Source: Heyndrickxia sporothermodurans (GTDB lineage Bacteria; Bacillota; Bacilli; Bacillales; Bacillaceae_C). Taken from it: a stretch of DNA of 64,000 nt. The DNA is taken from the NCBI GenBank assembly GCA_016756695.1, contig CP066701.1:1252001-1316000 (forward strand), given 5' to 3'. Below are positions 24,071-33,059 of the stretch, in pieces (positions within the stretch are counted from its first letter, which is position 1; each line of letters begins with the position of its first letter). The notes beneath the pieces were generated by a model. It saw only the letters and a list, made by a program, of their open reading frames with translations, had not been told where the DNA came from and did no database searches. Both the position numbers and the translations under genes were made by a program.

Positions 24071-25911
24071 GTATTGTAAAAAGTTCTATGAAAACTAAAT
24101 AGTTGTTTAGGTTACTTTCCATTTATTAGGTGGGGAGCTCCCGCAATCGCTCTTGACAAACACGCCAATGGTTTGATCCAAGGTTAACAAGGGCGAAGGG
24201 GACAAAAAGAAGGCATACCAAATAAGCCCTTGGTATTTTCATTTTAAACCATTGGCAAGTTCGGTTTGTCAAGAGTTCGCTCCGCCGATTGCTAAATTTG
24301 TCCAAGGGCTCTGCTAAACAAAAAGTTAGGCGGATCTTTGTTCGACTATCCATCGTTGAGCTAACTCGATGAGCTTTGTCCAACGCGCAGGCATGGTAGG
24401 AAGTCCTGATAACTTTGGATTCACAACGGGTACCTTGCCCTCTAGGGATGCATGTGGTCGTAGAAAGTTAAAATACGCCGCAAACAAGGTGACAAAAGAA
24501 ACAGATCCATGATCCGATCCAAATCCTTGTGTAGAGCGATAATTTCCTTTAAATGTGCGATTCAGTCTTTCGATAATCTGTTTTAACGGTCTGTATTCGG
24601 TTGAGATGGGATCTTCATTTGTCAGCCCGATTACTTGCTTCACATCGAAAGAAATATCATTCTGAGCGAAGAAATGCTGGGCTAGAAGATAGATTGGATT
24701 TCCATCTACTACGAATGTAAGGTTTTCAGGGATCTCTTCCATCTTCAGTAGGACGTCGTTTATCGCTTGAATGGCGGATGCTGTATCACGATTAGGCGAC
24801 ACTCGGTACGAAAGGACGATCTTTTTCACCGCGTCAAAGAAGAAAAAGAGATAATGCCATTTTCCATTGACCCGGATATAGGTTTCGTCACCACAGAATT
24901 GATCTGAAAGCTCATAAGGATAGTGATCCACGTAAGGTTTAAGTAAAAGAGCCACACTATTTTCGTAGTTCAATATCGTCTGATGAGAAATAGCTACACC
25001 GTGAACATCTTGCATAATGGCAGCGGTCCTTCTTGCGGAAAGACCGTAATTCACATGGTAGGTCAATATCAAACCTAACGTATGCGGAGAAGCATAGATT
25101 CTAGACAGATCAACAACTGGCAACTCCGGTGAATTCTTGGATAATGGTTGAAAATCAATGTGAAATTGGCGAAAAATATACCTTAACTTAAACGACTGGG
25201 GATCCTTTTTAAACTGTTTCTTTTCTTTGGAAGACATACCGTTTAATTTCTTTTGATAATACGGACAGTCGTCATTTTTACACTTAAACACATCGAAATC
25301 TTTTCGCTCCTTGATCTTATCGAGTGTTTTAGAACAATGAGGACATTTCAAAATGGCCTCTTTCGAAAAACGATTCTTATCGCTGAAAAGGCAAGAACAT
25401 ACCTTGCATTGATACTGTCCCTTATCACCATTATTGGCATAAAGATAATCAGATGGTGCACCACACTTAGGACATTTCATTCCTTTAGGTACCGACACTT
25501 TTGCGTTCTTGTGTCTTCGAACGGGTTTAAGAGATTTCCCATGCTTCTCTTGGTACTCCGTTAGGAGATTTCGATAATTCAGCTTTTCTGGGATTTCGAT
25601 AATGGGAAGATCATCAACTTGTAGTTTTCGATAAGGTTTGTTAACAGGCTGCTGATCTTTCGGTTTATCAAACATACTCTTCCCAATAAGTAGGGTGAGT
25701 AATGTTCGAATTATTTGTTCTTGGAATTTTATAAAAGTTAGTAAATAGGTTATAATTTGAGGGTACAACTTGTCACTTCCTTTTTAGGAATTTTAGTGTT
25801 GTGTGGTAACCTCACTATTTCCTAAAATTCAGGGGGTGGCAATTTTTTTGCTCAAAAATCCCTCTATCAAGGTATTTTATAGCCTGTTTAATATAAAAGT
25901 TTTTACAATAC
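24071..25911 (-). mobile_element. IS6/IS240-like insertion sequence with zinc-ribbon transposase
   Basis: The 1841-bp element is bounded by inverted repeats that begin GTATTGTAAAAA at 24071 and, on the other strand, at 25911; about 20 of the first 25 positions match. The transposase runs inward on the minus strand. A large internal inverted repeat (TTGACAAAC and CCAATGGTTT near 24153-24176 against AAACCATTGG and GTTTGTCAAG near 24244-24272) lies between the transposase stop and the recQ-side end. The flanks share no target duplication, which fits the deletion of the recQ 5' half next to the insertion. Confidence 0.8.
24326..25768 (-). CDS. DDE transposase with N-terminal zinc ribbons (IS6/IS240-like catalytic domain)
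   Basis: The 480-aa protein starts at TTG (25768), 7 nt after AAAAAGGAAG. Residues 90-185 hold several CxxC pairs (CPKCGAPSDY, CKVCSCLF, CPHCSKTL, CKNDDCPYY). The catalytic part has CGDETYIRVNGKWHYLF (first Asp), FVVDGNPIY (second Asp) and the Glu in QIIERLNRTFKGNYRS, resembling IS240-type DDE domains. Typical IS6 transposases are only about 230 aa, so the zinc-ribbon extension marks a separate subgroup. The frame is intact. Confidence 0.85.
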   Translation of the reverse strand: MYPQIITYLLTFIKFQEQIIRTLLTLLIGKSMFDKPKDQQPVNKPYRKLQVDDLPIIEIPEKLNYRNLLTEYQEKHGKSLKPVRRHKNAKVSVPKGMKCPKCGAPSDYLYANNGDKGQYQCKVCSCLFSDKNRFSKEAILKCPHCSKTLDKIKERKDFDVFKCKNDDCPYYQKKLNGMSSKEKKQFKKDPQSFKLRYIFRQFHIDFQPLSKNSPELPVVDLSRIYASPHTLGLILTYHVNYGLSARRTAAIMQDVHGVAISHQTILNYENSVALLLKPYVDHYPYELSDQFCGDETYIRVNGKWHYLFFFFDAVKKIVLSYRVSPNRDTASAIQAINDVLLKMEEIPENLTFVVDGNPIYLLAQHFFAQNDISFDVKQVIGLTNEDPISTEYRPLKQIIERLNRTFKGNYRSTQGFGSDHGSVSFVTLFAAYFNFLRPHASLEGKVPVVNPKLSGLPTMPARWTKLIELAQRWIVEQRSA

Positions 25912-25973
25912 GATTTTTACATTAGAGGTAGAAGTATGAAAAAATACTTAGTCTTAAAAATAAGCGAAATAAA

Positions 25974-26001
25974 GTGATAACATCATGATGATATTATCAC
26001 T
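25974..26001 (-). terminator. Terminator of asnB
   Basis: GTGATAAcATCAT and ATGATaTTATCAC form a long palindromic stem just after the asnB stop, followed on the minus strand by TTTATTTC. Confidence 0.6.
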
Positions 26002-26018
26002 GAGTATCTATCATACCA

Positions 26019-27866
26019 TTATTCCTTAATGTTAATGCCATATTCCTCAAACCAATAGTGAATTTGTGCAAGATAGGCAAGTAATTGCGGACCTGTCATC
26101 AATTGCCCGAACCATGGGACTTGGAATGCCTTTCCTTCTGATTCAATAATTGCTGTTAACTGATCTTTCTTTAAAAATTCATAAAGAACGGAGCCCTTAT
26201 CTTGTAAAATTTCACCAAGCCAACTTTGTACGGCCTTTGTGTAAGCCGGATGATGTGTCTTCGGGTAAGGACTTTTTTTACGATAGAGCACATCATTAGG
26301 CAGTATTCCCTCCAAAGCCTTTCTCAGTAAGCCTTTCTCACGATTATCATACATTTTCATCTCCCAAGGGATATTCCATGCGTATTCAACCAACCGGTGA
26401 TCGGCAAAAGGAACTCGAACCTCCAGACTTGCTCCCATACTCATTCGGTCCTTACGATCCAGTAAAGTGGTCATAAACCAAATCATATTTAAATAAAATA
26501 ATTGTCTCCTTTTTGCCTCAAGCGGATCTTCACCTTCAAGAATAGGGGTCTCCCTAACCGTTTCCTCATACTTAGTTAACACATAATCTTTAATATTCAG
26601 CTTTTTATTCCAGTGATCTTTTACTAAATCAACACGCTCATTCACCGACCTCATCCATGGAAATCCTTCCCGCTCCAAATCATCCTTTCGGTGGAACCAT
26701 GGATACCCGCCAAAAATTTCGTCGGCACATTCACCAGAAAGACTAACAACAAAGTCCTGTTTGATTTCCTTGCAAAACCATAAAAGAGAGGAATCGACAT
26801 CAGCCATTCCTGGGGTATCTCGAACGATTACTGCTTCCTTTAAATACTCCGCCAACCGCTCTTGAGTGATAACACGATTGTGATGGATGGTTCCAAATGT
26901 ATTGGTTATTTTGTCTATCCAGTGTGCATCGGAATTAGGTTGAAAATCATTGGCTTCGAAAAATTGGTCATTTTCCTCATAATCGATTGAAAATGTATGC
27001 AAAGCACCTAATCCATTTTCTTGAAAGTGATTGGAGGCAATGGCCGTAATCGCACTGGAATCAAGCCCTCCTGACAAAAACGTGCATATCGGTACATCTG
27101 ATACTAACTGTCGGGTTACCGCGTCTGTAAATAAATAGTTGATTTTTTCTGCTGTTTCCTCCACAGAATCGTGATGCTTCTCACTTTTCACATTCCAGTA
27201 TCTCCAGACCTTTAGTCCATCTCTTGAGAAGGTAAATGCATGCGCCGGTCTTAACTCATTAATACCGAGAAATATACCATGTCCAGGTGTTCTTGAAGGT
27301 CCTAATCCGAGGATTTCTGTAAGTCCATCTAAACCAATTTCAGCCTTTACCTCCGGGTGAGCGAGAATCGCTTTCAACTCCGAACCGAACATAACCCCAC
27401 CAGTATACTCCCGATAAAACAAAGGCTTTACCCCTAACCGATCTCTTGCAGCAAATAAATGTTGTTTCTTTTCATCCCAAATAGCGAATGCAAAAATTCC
27501 ATTGAAATGATGAATGCAATCCTCTTCCCACTCTAGATAAGAAGTTAATAACACTTCTGTATCCGAGTGACCCTGAAAACGATACCCTTTTGCTAATAGC
27601 TCCTTGCGAATATCTTCCGTATTATAAAGCTCCCCGTTATAACATAACGTATAAGTATATTCACCCTTTTTCCGTGACATTGGTTGAATTCCGCATAGAG
27701 GGTCCACTACAACTAGTCGTTTATGTCCAAAAGCCGCGTGTTTTGTAAACCATGTATTTGTATCATCTGGCCCACGTCTAGATAAAGTTTCCGTCATATT
27801 TGAAACGATCTCATGTGTATCCGATAAATTTCTTTTAAAATCAACCCAGCCTGTTATCCCACACAT
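26019..27866 (-). CDS. asnB: Asparagine synthase (glutamine-hydrolysing)
   Basis: This enzyme makes asparagine from aspartate, glutamine and ATP. I start it at the ATG at 27866 so that Cys2 of MCGITGW is the free N-terminal nucleophile of the glutaminase domain; GGAGGAG lies 10 nt upstream. The synthetase domain has SGGLDSSAI (ATP pyrophosphatase loop, about 260-268). At 615 aa it is closest in length to B. subtilis AsnO (YisO), a sporulation-linked paralogue, rather than AsnB (632) or AsnH (747). The gene stands alone. Confidence 0.92.
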   Translation of the reverse strand: MCGITGWVDFKRNLSDTHEIVSNMTETLSRRGPDDTNTWFTKHAAFGHKRLVVVDPLCGIQPMSRKKGEYTYTLCYNGELYNTEDIRKELLAKGYRFQGHSDTEVLLTSYLEWEEDCIHHFNGIFAFAIWDEKKQHLFAARDRLGVKPLFYREYTGGVMFGSELKAILAHPEVKAEIGLDGLTEILGLGPSRTPGHGIFLGINELRPAHAFTFSRDGLKVWRYWNVKSEKHHDSVEETAEKINYLFTDAVTRQLVSDVPICTFLSGGLDSSAITAIASNHFQENGLGALHTFSIDYEENDQFFEANDFQPNSDAHWIDKITNTFGTIHHNRVITQERLAEYLKEAVIVRDTPGMADVDSSLLWFCKEIKQDFVVSLSGECADEIFGGYPWFHRKDDLEREGFPWMRSVNERVDLVKDHWNKKLNIKDYVLTKYEETVRETPILEGEDPLEAKRRQLFYLNMIWFMTTLLDRKDRMSMGASLEVRVPFADHRLVEYAWNIPWEMKMYDNREKGLLRKALEGILPNDVLYRKKSPYPKTHHPAYTKAVQSWLGEILQDKGSVLYEFLKKDQLTAIIESEGKAFQVPWFGQLMTGPQLLAYLAQIHYWFEEYGINIKE

Positions 27867-28066
27867 ATATTGCATCTCCTCCTTAACATGTATAAAAAAC
27901 TGATACTTATTATATGTGCGTTCGCCTAATGGTTGAGTTGTCTACAAAAAAAAACGCAGATTTCCGATTCGAAAATCATGCGCTATTTTTGAGTTTGCCG
28001 TCCGGATTTTTTAAAGGTTAGAAAGTATAAATTTTATAGGAGTAATGTTCCTAATAAATATCTGCT

Positions 28067-28218
28067 TTGTCTAGCTCCAGCGCCTATCGACTAGAAAACT
28101 TCAGGACTTTTCCCTACGATAAGTCAACATCGATTCGCCTTACATCACCCGTGTTTCCTTTATCTCAGTCGAAGTCCCGTAAGTCTTTTACGTCGATTAG
28201 CAAGGCGCTTTCGCTTTT
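28067..28218. repeat. Bacillus-type interspersed repeat (imperfect palindrome)
   Basis: About 150 bp begin TTGTCTAGCTCCAGCGCC and end AAGGCGCTTTCGCTTTT, with GGCGCT/AGCGCC as outer arms and CGACT/AGTCG inside. I recognise the ends (GTCTAGCTCCAGCGCC, GGCGCTTTCGCTTTTC) as a common intergenic repeat type in Bacillus-related genomes. It overlaps the stop codon and last residues of the downstream thrE-like gene. Confidence 0.65.
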
Positions 28219-28628
28219 CTAATCATTTGATTAATTACTTCTGCAAATACGATTCCAATCGCAATAGCACCAGATATCATGAATGCTTTTGCAGCCATTT
28301 GTATAGCTGTATTGTAATCATTTGCTACGAAATGTCTCATTGCATCATAAGACATTCCTCCTGGAACGAGCGGAATAATTCCTGATACACTAAAAATAAT
28401 AATCGGCGCCTTATATATTTTTGCAAATACTTGACTAATCACAGCAATAACGAACGCAGCAACCAAACTAGCTACTGCCGCGTTTGCATGTGAATTGATT
28501 AGTAAAACATATATGAACCAGCCAATCATTCCAACAAGTCCACAAAGTAATAATTTTTTCCTCGGTATATTAAAAATTATTCCAAACGCACCCGTAGCGA
28601 TAAAGCTAGTAATCAGCTGTTGAATCAT
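28197..28628 (-). CDS. Threonine/serine exporter ThrE family, C-terminal half (YjjB-like, DUF3815)
   Basis: The 143-aa membrane protein has about four to five helices. It is the C-terminal half of a ThrE-type amino-acid exporter, which in many Firmicutes is split into two genes. PLVPGGMSYDAM near residue 88 is the family motif. The ATG at 28628 follows GGGAA by 7 nt. The partner gene ends 17 bp upstream. The last residues (about KAKAPC) are encoded inside an interspersed repeat, so the original C terminus may have been altered. Confidence 0.85.
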   Translation of the reverse strand: MIQQLITSFIATGAFGIIFNIPRKKLLLCGLVGMIGWFIYVLLINSHANAAVASLVAAFVIAVISQVFAKIYKAPIIIFSVSGIIPLVPGGMSYDAMRHFVANDYNTAIQMAAKAFMISGAIAIGIVFAEVINQMIRKAKAPC

Positions 28629-28644
28629 CACATATTTCCCTTCA

Positions 28645-29409
28645 TTATAATATTGAAAAAAACGAAATAACTACAGCAATCCCTGTTCCAATAGCAAATG
28701 CTGTTAAAAATGCCTCTGCACCTTTTGAAATACCTGATACAAGATGTCCTGCCATTAAATCCCGTACCGCATTCGTTATGAGCAATCCTGGAACAAGGGG
28801 CATAACGGAACCAATAATAATCTTATCTATTTCATTTCCTAGCCCCGACCTCACAAAAAGGACTGCTAATAATCCGATGATGAGTGAGGCCAAGCATTCC
28901 GAGAAGAACTTTACTTGTACGAGGCGATGTAAATAAATAAAACCCGTGAAACCTAAACCTCCAGTAATGATAGCGGGAAGAAAATCATGCCACCCGCCAT
29001 TGAACATAATTAAAAAACATCCGCTCGATATCGCTGCAGCGGTAATCTGTATCCAAATAGGATAGGCGAAATTCGTTCTTTCGATTACCTTTAATTCGTC
29101 AAAAGCCTCACTTAACGATAGTTCGCCACTAGTTAATTTCCGCGATATACTATTTACGATTGTTACTTTTTTTAAATCTGTTGAGCGTTCAGATACCCGA
29201 ACAAGTTTAGTCGGCTCTGAACCATCGATTGAAAAAATGATACCTGTTGGCGTCACAAAGCTATGTGTTCCTTTAATACCGAACGCATAAGCAATTCTTG
29301 TCATTGTGTCTTCTACCCTATATGTTTCAGCTCCACTTTGAAGCATAATTTTCCCTGCCAGTAAGCATGTTTCCACGACTTTATAACTTTGACTTGTGTG
29401 AGTTTCCAT
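28645..29409 (-). CDS. Threonine/serine exporter ThrE family, N-terminal half (YjjP-like, DUF1212)
   Basis: The 254 aa start at the ATG at 29409 behind GGAGAAAAAGGT. The cytoplasmic N-terminal domain (ETCLLAGKIMLQSGAETYRVEDTM, TPTGIIFS) is followed by five hydrophobic segments and PLVPGLLITNAVRDLMAGHL near the end, the ThrE signature. With the next gene it would form the complete exporter for threonine and serine or related solutes. The substrate is inferred from the family. Confidence 0.87.
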   Translation of the reverse strand: METHTSQSYKVVETCLLAGKIMLQSGAETYRVEDTMTRIAYAFGIKGTHSFVTPTGIIFSIDGSEPTKLVRVSERSTDLKKVTIVNSISRKLTSGELSLSEAFDELKVIERTNFAYPIWIQITAAAISSGCFLIMFNGGWHDFLPAIITGGLGFTGFIYLHRLVQVKFFSECLASLIIGLLAVLFVRSGLGNEIDKIIIGSVMPLVPGLLITNAVRDLMAGHLVSGISKGAEAFLTAFAIGTGIAVVISFFSIL

Positions 29410-29635
29410 ACCTTTTTCTCCATTTATCATATTAAATTCATTATATATTAACACATCAATCAGCGTTGATTAAGACCTATTAAAAAAAAAGAGAGATGAT
29501 TGAAAAATCACTCAATTGGTTCAACTTTATTGAAGTTAACAAAAAAAATATTTATACTAAAAGAACAAGTTTCCTATTAATACCCCTTTAATTAGTAAAT
29601 ACCACCTTAAAAATACATATATGAAGGAGACTAAC

Positions 29636-30652
29636 ATGCTAATAGGTTTAATCATTATTTTATTATTTGTTTTATTTCTACCTTTCTCCGTTAAGTTTGT
29701 TGAGCATAATTTAGAAATATTTTTATTCATTATGGGACTTGCTGCTGTATTAGTTAGTGGAGTATTGGATAAATCACTAATTCTTAAAGCATTGGAAGAC
29801 CCTATAAATATTTCTCTGGCTGTTTTAATTGCCGGCTTATTATTTAGATGGCTTCAAAAGCCATTGGAGAAAATGATTCTTGGAATAAGCGGGGCTATGC
29901 CTTACCAATTATTCTTGGCACTAGTCGTTATTATTTTAGGACTCATATCTAGTGTTGTAACCGCGATTATAGCTGCACTTATTCTTGTTCTCATTGTGAG
30001 CGTCCTACGCTTGGATCGAAAGTCAGAAGTTCGTTTAGTTGTTTTGGCATGCTTTTCGATTGGACTCGGTGCAGCCTTGACGCCAATTGGTGAACCATTA
30101 TCTACTCTTGCGATCAGTAAGCTTCATGAGGACTTTTTCTATCTATTTCGATTAATTGGCCCTGAAGTGATTTCCTTAGTGGTGATATTTGGTATATTAG
30201 CTGCGATTTTAGTTAGACCGAAGAATGATGAAGACAGTTTAAAAAGTGATCAAACCACGGAAGGCTACGGAGAAATTATTATTCGTGCATTAAAGATTTA
30301 TCTATTTGTAATGGGATTAACACTTTTAGGAGCAGGTTTTGAACCGTTAATTACTAAATACTTATTGGATTTGAGTCCATTTATTTTATATTGGATTAAT
30401 ATGATCTCGGCTATTTTAGATAACGCGACTTTAGCTGCAGCTGAAATCAGTCCTGCTATGGGTCCATCAACTATTAAGGCAATCCTGCTCGGACTGCTTA
30501 TCAGCGGTGGAATTCTCGTTCCGGGAAACATCCCAAATATCATTTCTGCGGGAAAACTAAAGATAACTAGTAAAGAATGGGCAAAGTTTGGGATTCCCGT
30601 TGGATTAAGCGCAATGGTTGTTTATTTTATTGTTTTAATCTTTATAAGCTAA
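29636..30652 (+). CDS. DUF1646 membrane protein, putative ion or organic-anion transporter
   Basis: The 338-aa protein starts at the ATG at 29636, 6 nt after AAGGAG. It has about ten helices with two re-entrant-like glycine/proline segments, LGAALTPIGEPLSTL (about 144-158) and GGILVPGNIPNIISAGK (about 288-304). Such paired motifs are typical of the ion-transporter superfamily (CitM/ArsB/NhaD type). No function is established for DUF1646. It is convergent with the ATP-grasp gene across a shared terminator. Confidence 0.8.
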   Translation: MLIGLIIILLFVLFLPFSVKFVEHNLEIFLFIMGLAAVLVSGVLDKSLILKALEDPINISLAVLIAGLLFRWLQKPLEKMILGISGAMPYQLFLALVVIILGLISSVVTAIIAALILVLIVSVLRLDRKSEVRLVVLACFSIGLGAALTPIGEPLSTLAISKLHEDFFYLFRLIGPEVISLVVIFGILAAILVRPKNDEDSLKSDQTTEGYGEIIIRALKIYLFVMGLTLLGAGFEPLITKYLLDLSPFILYWINMISAILDNATLAAAEISPAMGPSTIKAILLGLLISGGILVPGNIPNIISAGKLKITSKEWAKFGIPVGLSAMVVYFIVLIFIS

Positions 30653-30663
30653 GATTCAATTTA

Positions 30664-30689
30664 CCGGCTTAGATTAACATCTAAGCCGG
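30664..30689. terminator. Bidirectional terminator between DUF1646 and ATP-grasp genes
   Basis: CCGGCTTAGAT and ATCTAAGCCGG form a perfect 11-bp stem with a 4-nt loop between convergent genes. Confidence 0.75.
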
Positions 30690-30699
30690 ATTTCTCCAT

Positions 30700-31650
30700 C
30701 TATTTATAAATAGAATTTACTGTCTTTAATTCTTCACCTAAGTATTTTGCCAACTCCAGCATTCCATATTTTTCGACCTTCGCCTCTGCATCACTATTAT
30801 AGTTCGTATTCGTGTTTATATCATAGGTGAAAATTTGTCCTTGCTCATTACGAATGAATTCAATTCCAGCTACTAAAATATGATTGCTTCGCAGTAGTTC
30901 CTCATATTTCTTAATAATCGGATCATCGAACCCTTCGATTACTTGGAATTTATCTATAATAGTCGGTTGTTCGCCTACAGGGCAAAATAGATCATCGATT
31001 CGACATGCATCTGCAGGGCATAATTCAAACCCTTCTGAAGTATCTACTCTAACTGCATAGATAAACTTACCACCAATAAATTCACAGCGAGTAATCGAGT
31101 TATCCGGAGATTGAATATATTCCTGAATCAATGTAATTCCATCAATAGGTTCTTCAAACAGAGGACCTTGTAAATATTCTTCTAATGCTTGAATTGAATG
31201 GAATAACTGTACACCTAGCCCTTTTCCCGCACGATTATGCTTTGTAATAAAAGATGCCGATTCTAATTTCCTTGCCGCTTCGAGGATTTGCTCCTTTCCG
31301 ACCGCGGCAATTGTCTTCGGTGTACGTATACCGAACTTATCTAATTCCATATACTGATTTACTTTACTTAGTTCAAGTCTAATCGCCCCACTGCCATTAA
31401 TAACTGTTCTTCCATGCCTTTCTAACCAAGCGAAAACGCCTGTAGACAATTCTGGTGCATAGCGGTGATCCCTTGTATGAGAGGATGCACTCATTCGGCT
31501 AAAGTATAAACCTTCAGGAGGTATTGACGATAAATCAACCGTTCCTTCATCAAGGAACCATTCCTCATATGGAAGTTCTAACTCTTCTAATCTATTTATT
31601 AAATGATCTGTCCATTCCTTATTTTCATGAATTATATATATTTTAGACAT
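30700..31650 (-). CDS. ATP-grasp ligase, RimK-like (alpha-L-glutamate ligase type)
   Basis: The 316 aa from the ATG at 31650 (GAGGTG upstream) show an ATP-grasp fold: a short N-terminal domain, NGSGAIRLELSKVNQYMEL, FITKHNRAGKGLGVQLF (the nucleotide-clamping lysine and glycine loop) and FTYDINTNTNYN (metal-binding Asn/Asp). RimK-type enzymes join a carboxylate to an amine, often glutamate. The substrate here is unknown. A full SAM-I riboswitch and terminator lie 90-240 bp upstream on the same strand with no gene between, so expression should rise when S-adenosylmethionine is low. This points to a role in sulfur or methionine metabolism. Confidence 0.82.
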   Translation of the reverse strand: MSKIYIIHENKEWTDHLINRLEELELPYEEWFLDEGTVDLSSIPPEGLYFSRMSASSHTRDHRYAPELSTGVFAWLERHGRTVINGSGAIRLELSKVNQYMELDKFGIRTPKTIAAVGKEQILEAARKLESASFITKHNRAGKGLGVQLFHSIQALEEYLQGPLFEEPIDGITLIQEYIQSPDNSITRCEFIGGKFIYAVRVDTSEGFELCPADACRIDDLFCPVGEQPTIIDKFQVIEGFDDPIIKKYEELLRSNHILVAGIEFIRNEQGQIFTYDINTNTNYNSDAEAKVEKYGMLELAKYLGEELKTVNSIYK

Positions 31651-31739
31651 GTGTGAAAGCACCTCTTCTTTGTTTTACGATTGGCATTACATCTTTTGAA
31701 AAACGTTCTATTTCCTCTAATTTAATTTGCTGTTCAAAA

Positions 31740-31768
31740 CAAAAAACTTCTTCGATAAGAAGAAGTTT
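31740..31768 (-). terminator. Expression-platform terminator of the SAM-I riboswitch
   Basis: On the minus strand AAACTTCTTC and GAAGAAGTTT pair around TTATC, followed by TTTTTG. The loop side contains CTTATC, which can instead pair with GATAAG, the 3' strand of riboswitch helix P1. That gives the expected antiterminator. Confidence 0.85.
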
Positions 31769-31784
31769 ACGAAACAACATCTAT

Positions 31785-31889
31785 CTTATCTTTCAGAACG
31801 ATTCGTTCTACTGGAATTAGCACCTAACAAAACTACGTCTCGCGGTTGCTGGGCTTCGTCGGGCCAGTCCATCTGCCTCTCTTGATAAG
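31785..31889 (-). ncRNA. SAM-I (S-box) riboswitch aptamer
   Basis: Read on the minus strand the aptamer opens CTTATCAAGAGAGG and closes with GATAAG (helix P1). The conserved core segments are all present: GAGAGGCAGA, GGACTGGCCCGACGAAGCCC, AGCAACC, and GGTGCTAATTCCAG. Order and spacing match the S-box consensus, and a terminator follows 17 nt later. It controls the ATP-grasp gene. Confidence 0.95.
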
Positions 31890-31987
31890 ATTATTTAATT
31901 CATTATTCAAAGTAATCCTACTATATAACTTGGTTATTAGTCAAAGGTTTTTGTTTAAAAGCTTTTCACCCCTGCAAAATGGACTAA

Positions 31988-32030
31988 AAAAACATGCCTC
32001 CACGTCCCTAAGGGATATGGAGACATGTTC
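31988..32030 (-). terminator. Terminator of the ferric-siderophore operon
   Basis: On the minus strand ACATGTCTCCATATCCC and GGGACGTGGAGGCATGT pair with a TTA loop, followed by TTTTTTT. Confidence 0.8.
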
Positions 32031-32050
32031 TATTGCCCCATTAGACTACC

Positions 32051-33004
32051 TTATTCCAATCCTTTTGCTGCTTCTTTTACCATTTCAGCTACAGATTCTA
32101 GTCCGCCGCCTGATAAGTACCAATAACCTGGATCTAAGTATACAATTTTACCATTTTTGTAGGCATTGGTTTTCTTCACTAAGCTATTTTCGATAACCTT
32201 TTTCGCATTATTACCTTCTCCTACGGCAGCATCACGATCGACTACATAAAGAATGTCTGGATTTTTTTCATTAATAAATTCCATTGAAATGTTTTGACCG
32301 TGTACAGGATCCGCTTCAATATCATCTGCTGCCGATTTCACACCAAATTCATCATGAATTAGGCCGAATCGAGAAGCTGGTCCATAAGCTGTTACTTTAC
32401 CACCGGAAGTTAATGTAATTAACGCTTTTGCATTACTTGCATCCGCTTTTTCCTTCAAGCTAGCAATTTCTTTGTCAATAGTTGAAAGTTCTTCTTTTAC
32501 TTGAGCCTCTTTACCGAAGATTTCACCTAAAGTATTTACATTTTGTTTAAATGAATCCATATATTTTTTGCTATCAATTCCCATAAAAATTGTAGGTGCG
32601 ATTTCAGCAAATTTATCATATGAATCTTGTTGTCTACCAGAAATAATGATTAGATCAGGTTGAATTTCATTAATTGCTTCAAAATCCGGTTCCTTTAAAC
32701 CACCTACATTTTTATATTTTGCATCCTTATATTTTTCCAAATAAGCTGGTACATTTTGTTGTGGCACTCCCGCCACCGTATCGGATAATCCAAGCTTATC
32801 TAAAGAATCTAATGTTCCCATATCAAATACAACAACTTTTTGGGGATTTTTCTTTACAGGAGTCTCTCCTAATTGATGTTTAATCGTAAGTGTATCTCCC
32901 TTACTTTCTGAACCATTAGATTTCTTCCCGCTAGTTGAACCGCACGCTGCCGCAAAAATGGTCATTACTGCTATGATTAAAAATAATGATAATTTCCTTT
33001 TCAT
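32051..33004 (-). CDS. yclQ: Petrobactin-type ferric-siderophore binding lipoprotein YclQ
   Basis: This is the extracellular lipid-anchored receptor of the siderophore importer. I start it at the ATG at 33004, giving 317 aa, the length of B. subtilis YclQ. The signal peptide ends in the lipobox FAAACGS (Cys about 22). The periplasmic-binding fold type III core follows (VVVFDMGTLDSLDKLGL, DLIIISGRQQDSYDKF). It lies 156 bp after yclP, in a gap that holds its own Fur-box-like site and a hairpin, so it may be made in excess over the membrane parts. Confidence 0.9.
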   Translation of the reverse strand: MKRKLSLFLIIAVMTIFAAACGSTSGKKSNGSESKGDTLTIKHQLGETPVKKNPQKVVVFDMGTLDSLDKLGLSDTVAGVPQQNVPAYLEKYKDAKYKNVGGLKEPDFEAINEIQPDLIIISGRQQDSYDKFAEIAPTIFMGIDSKKYMDSFKQNVNTLGEIFGKEAQVKEELSTIDKEIASLKEKADASNAKALITLTSGGKVTAYGPASRFGLIHDEFGVKSAADDIEADPVHGQNISMEFINEKNPDILYVVDRDAAVGEGNNAKKVIENSLVKKTNAYKNGKIVYLDPGYWYLSGGGLESVAEMVKEAAKGLE

Positions 33005-33059
33005 CATTACACCTCGATAAATATATTTTTTTATAAAAATTGTCATTGTAAAATTTTGC

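Noticed and set aside
22944-24122. Intact 392-aa protein starting at 24122
   Set aside because: The first 17 residues are encoded by the IS terminal repeat; the rest is only the C-terminal part of RecQ.
25935-25979. 13-codon ORF (MKKYLVLKISEIK) right of the IS
   Set aside because: It has a fair GAGG site but no recognisable relation or context; left unannotated.
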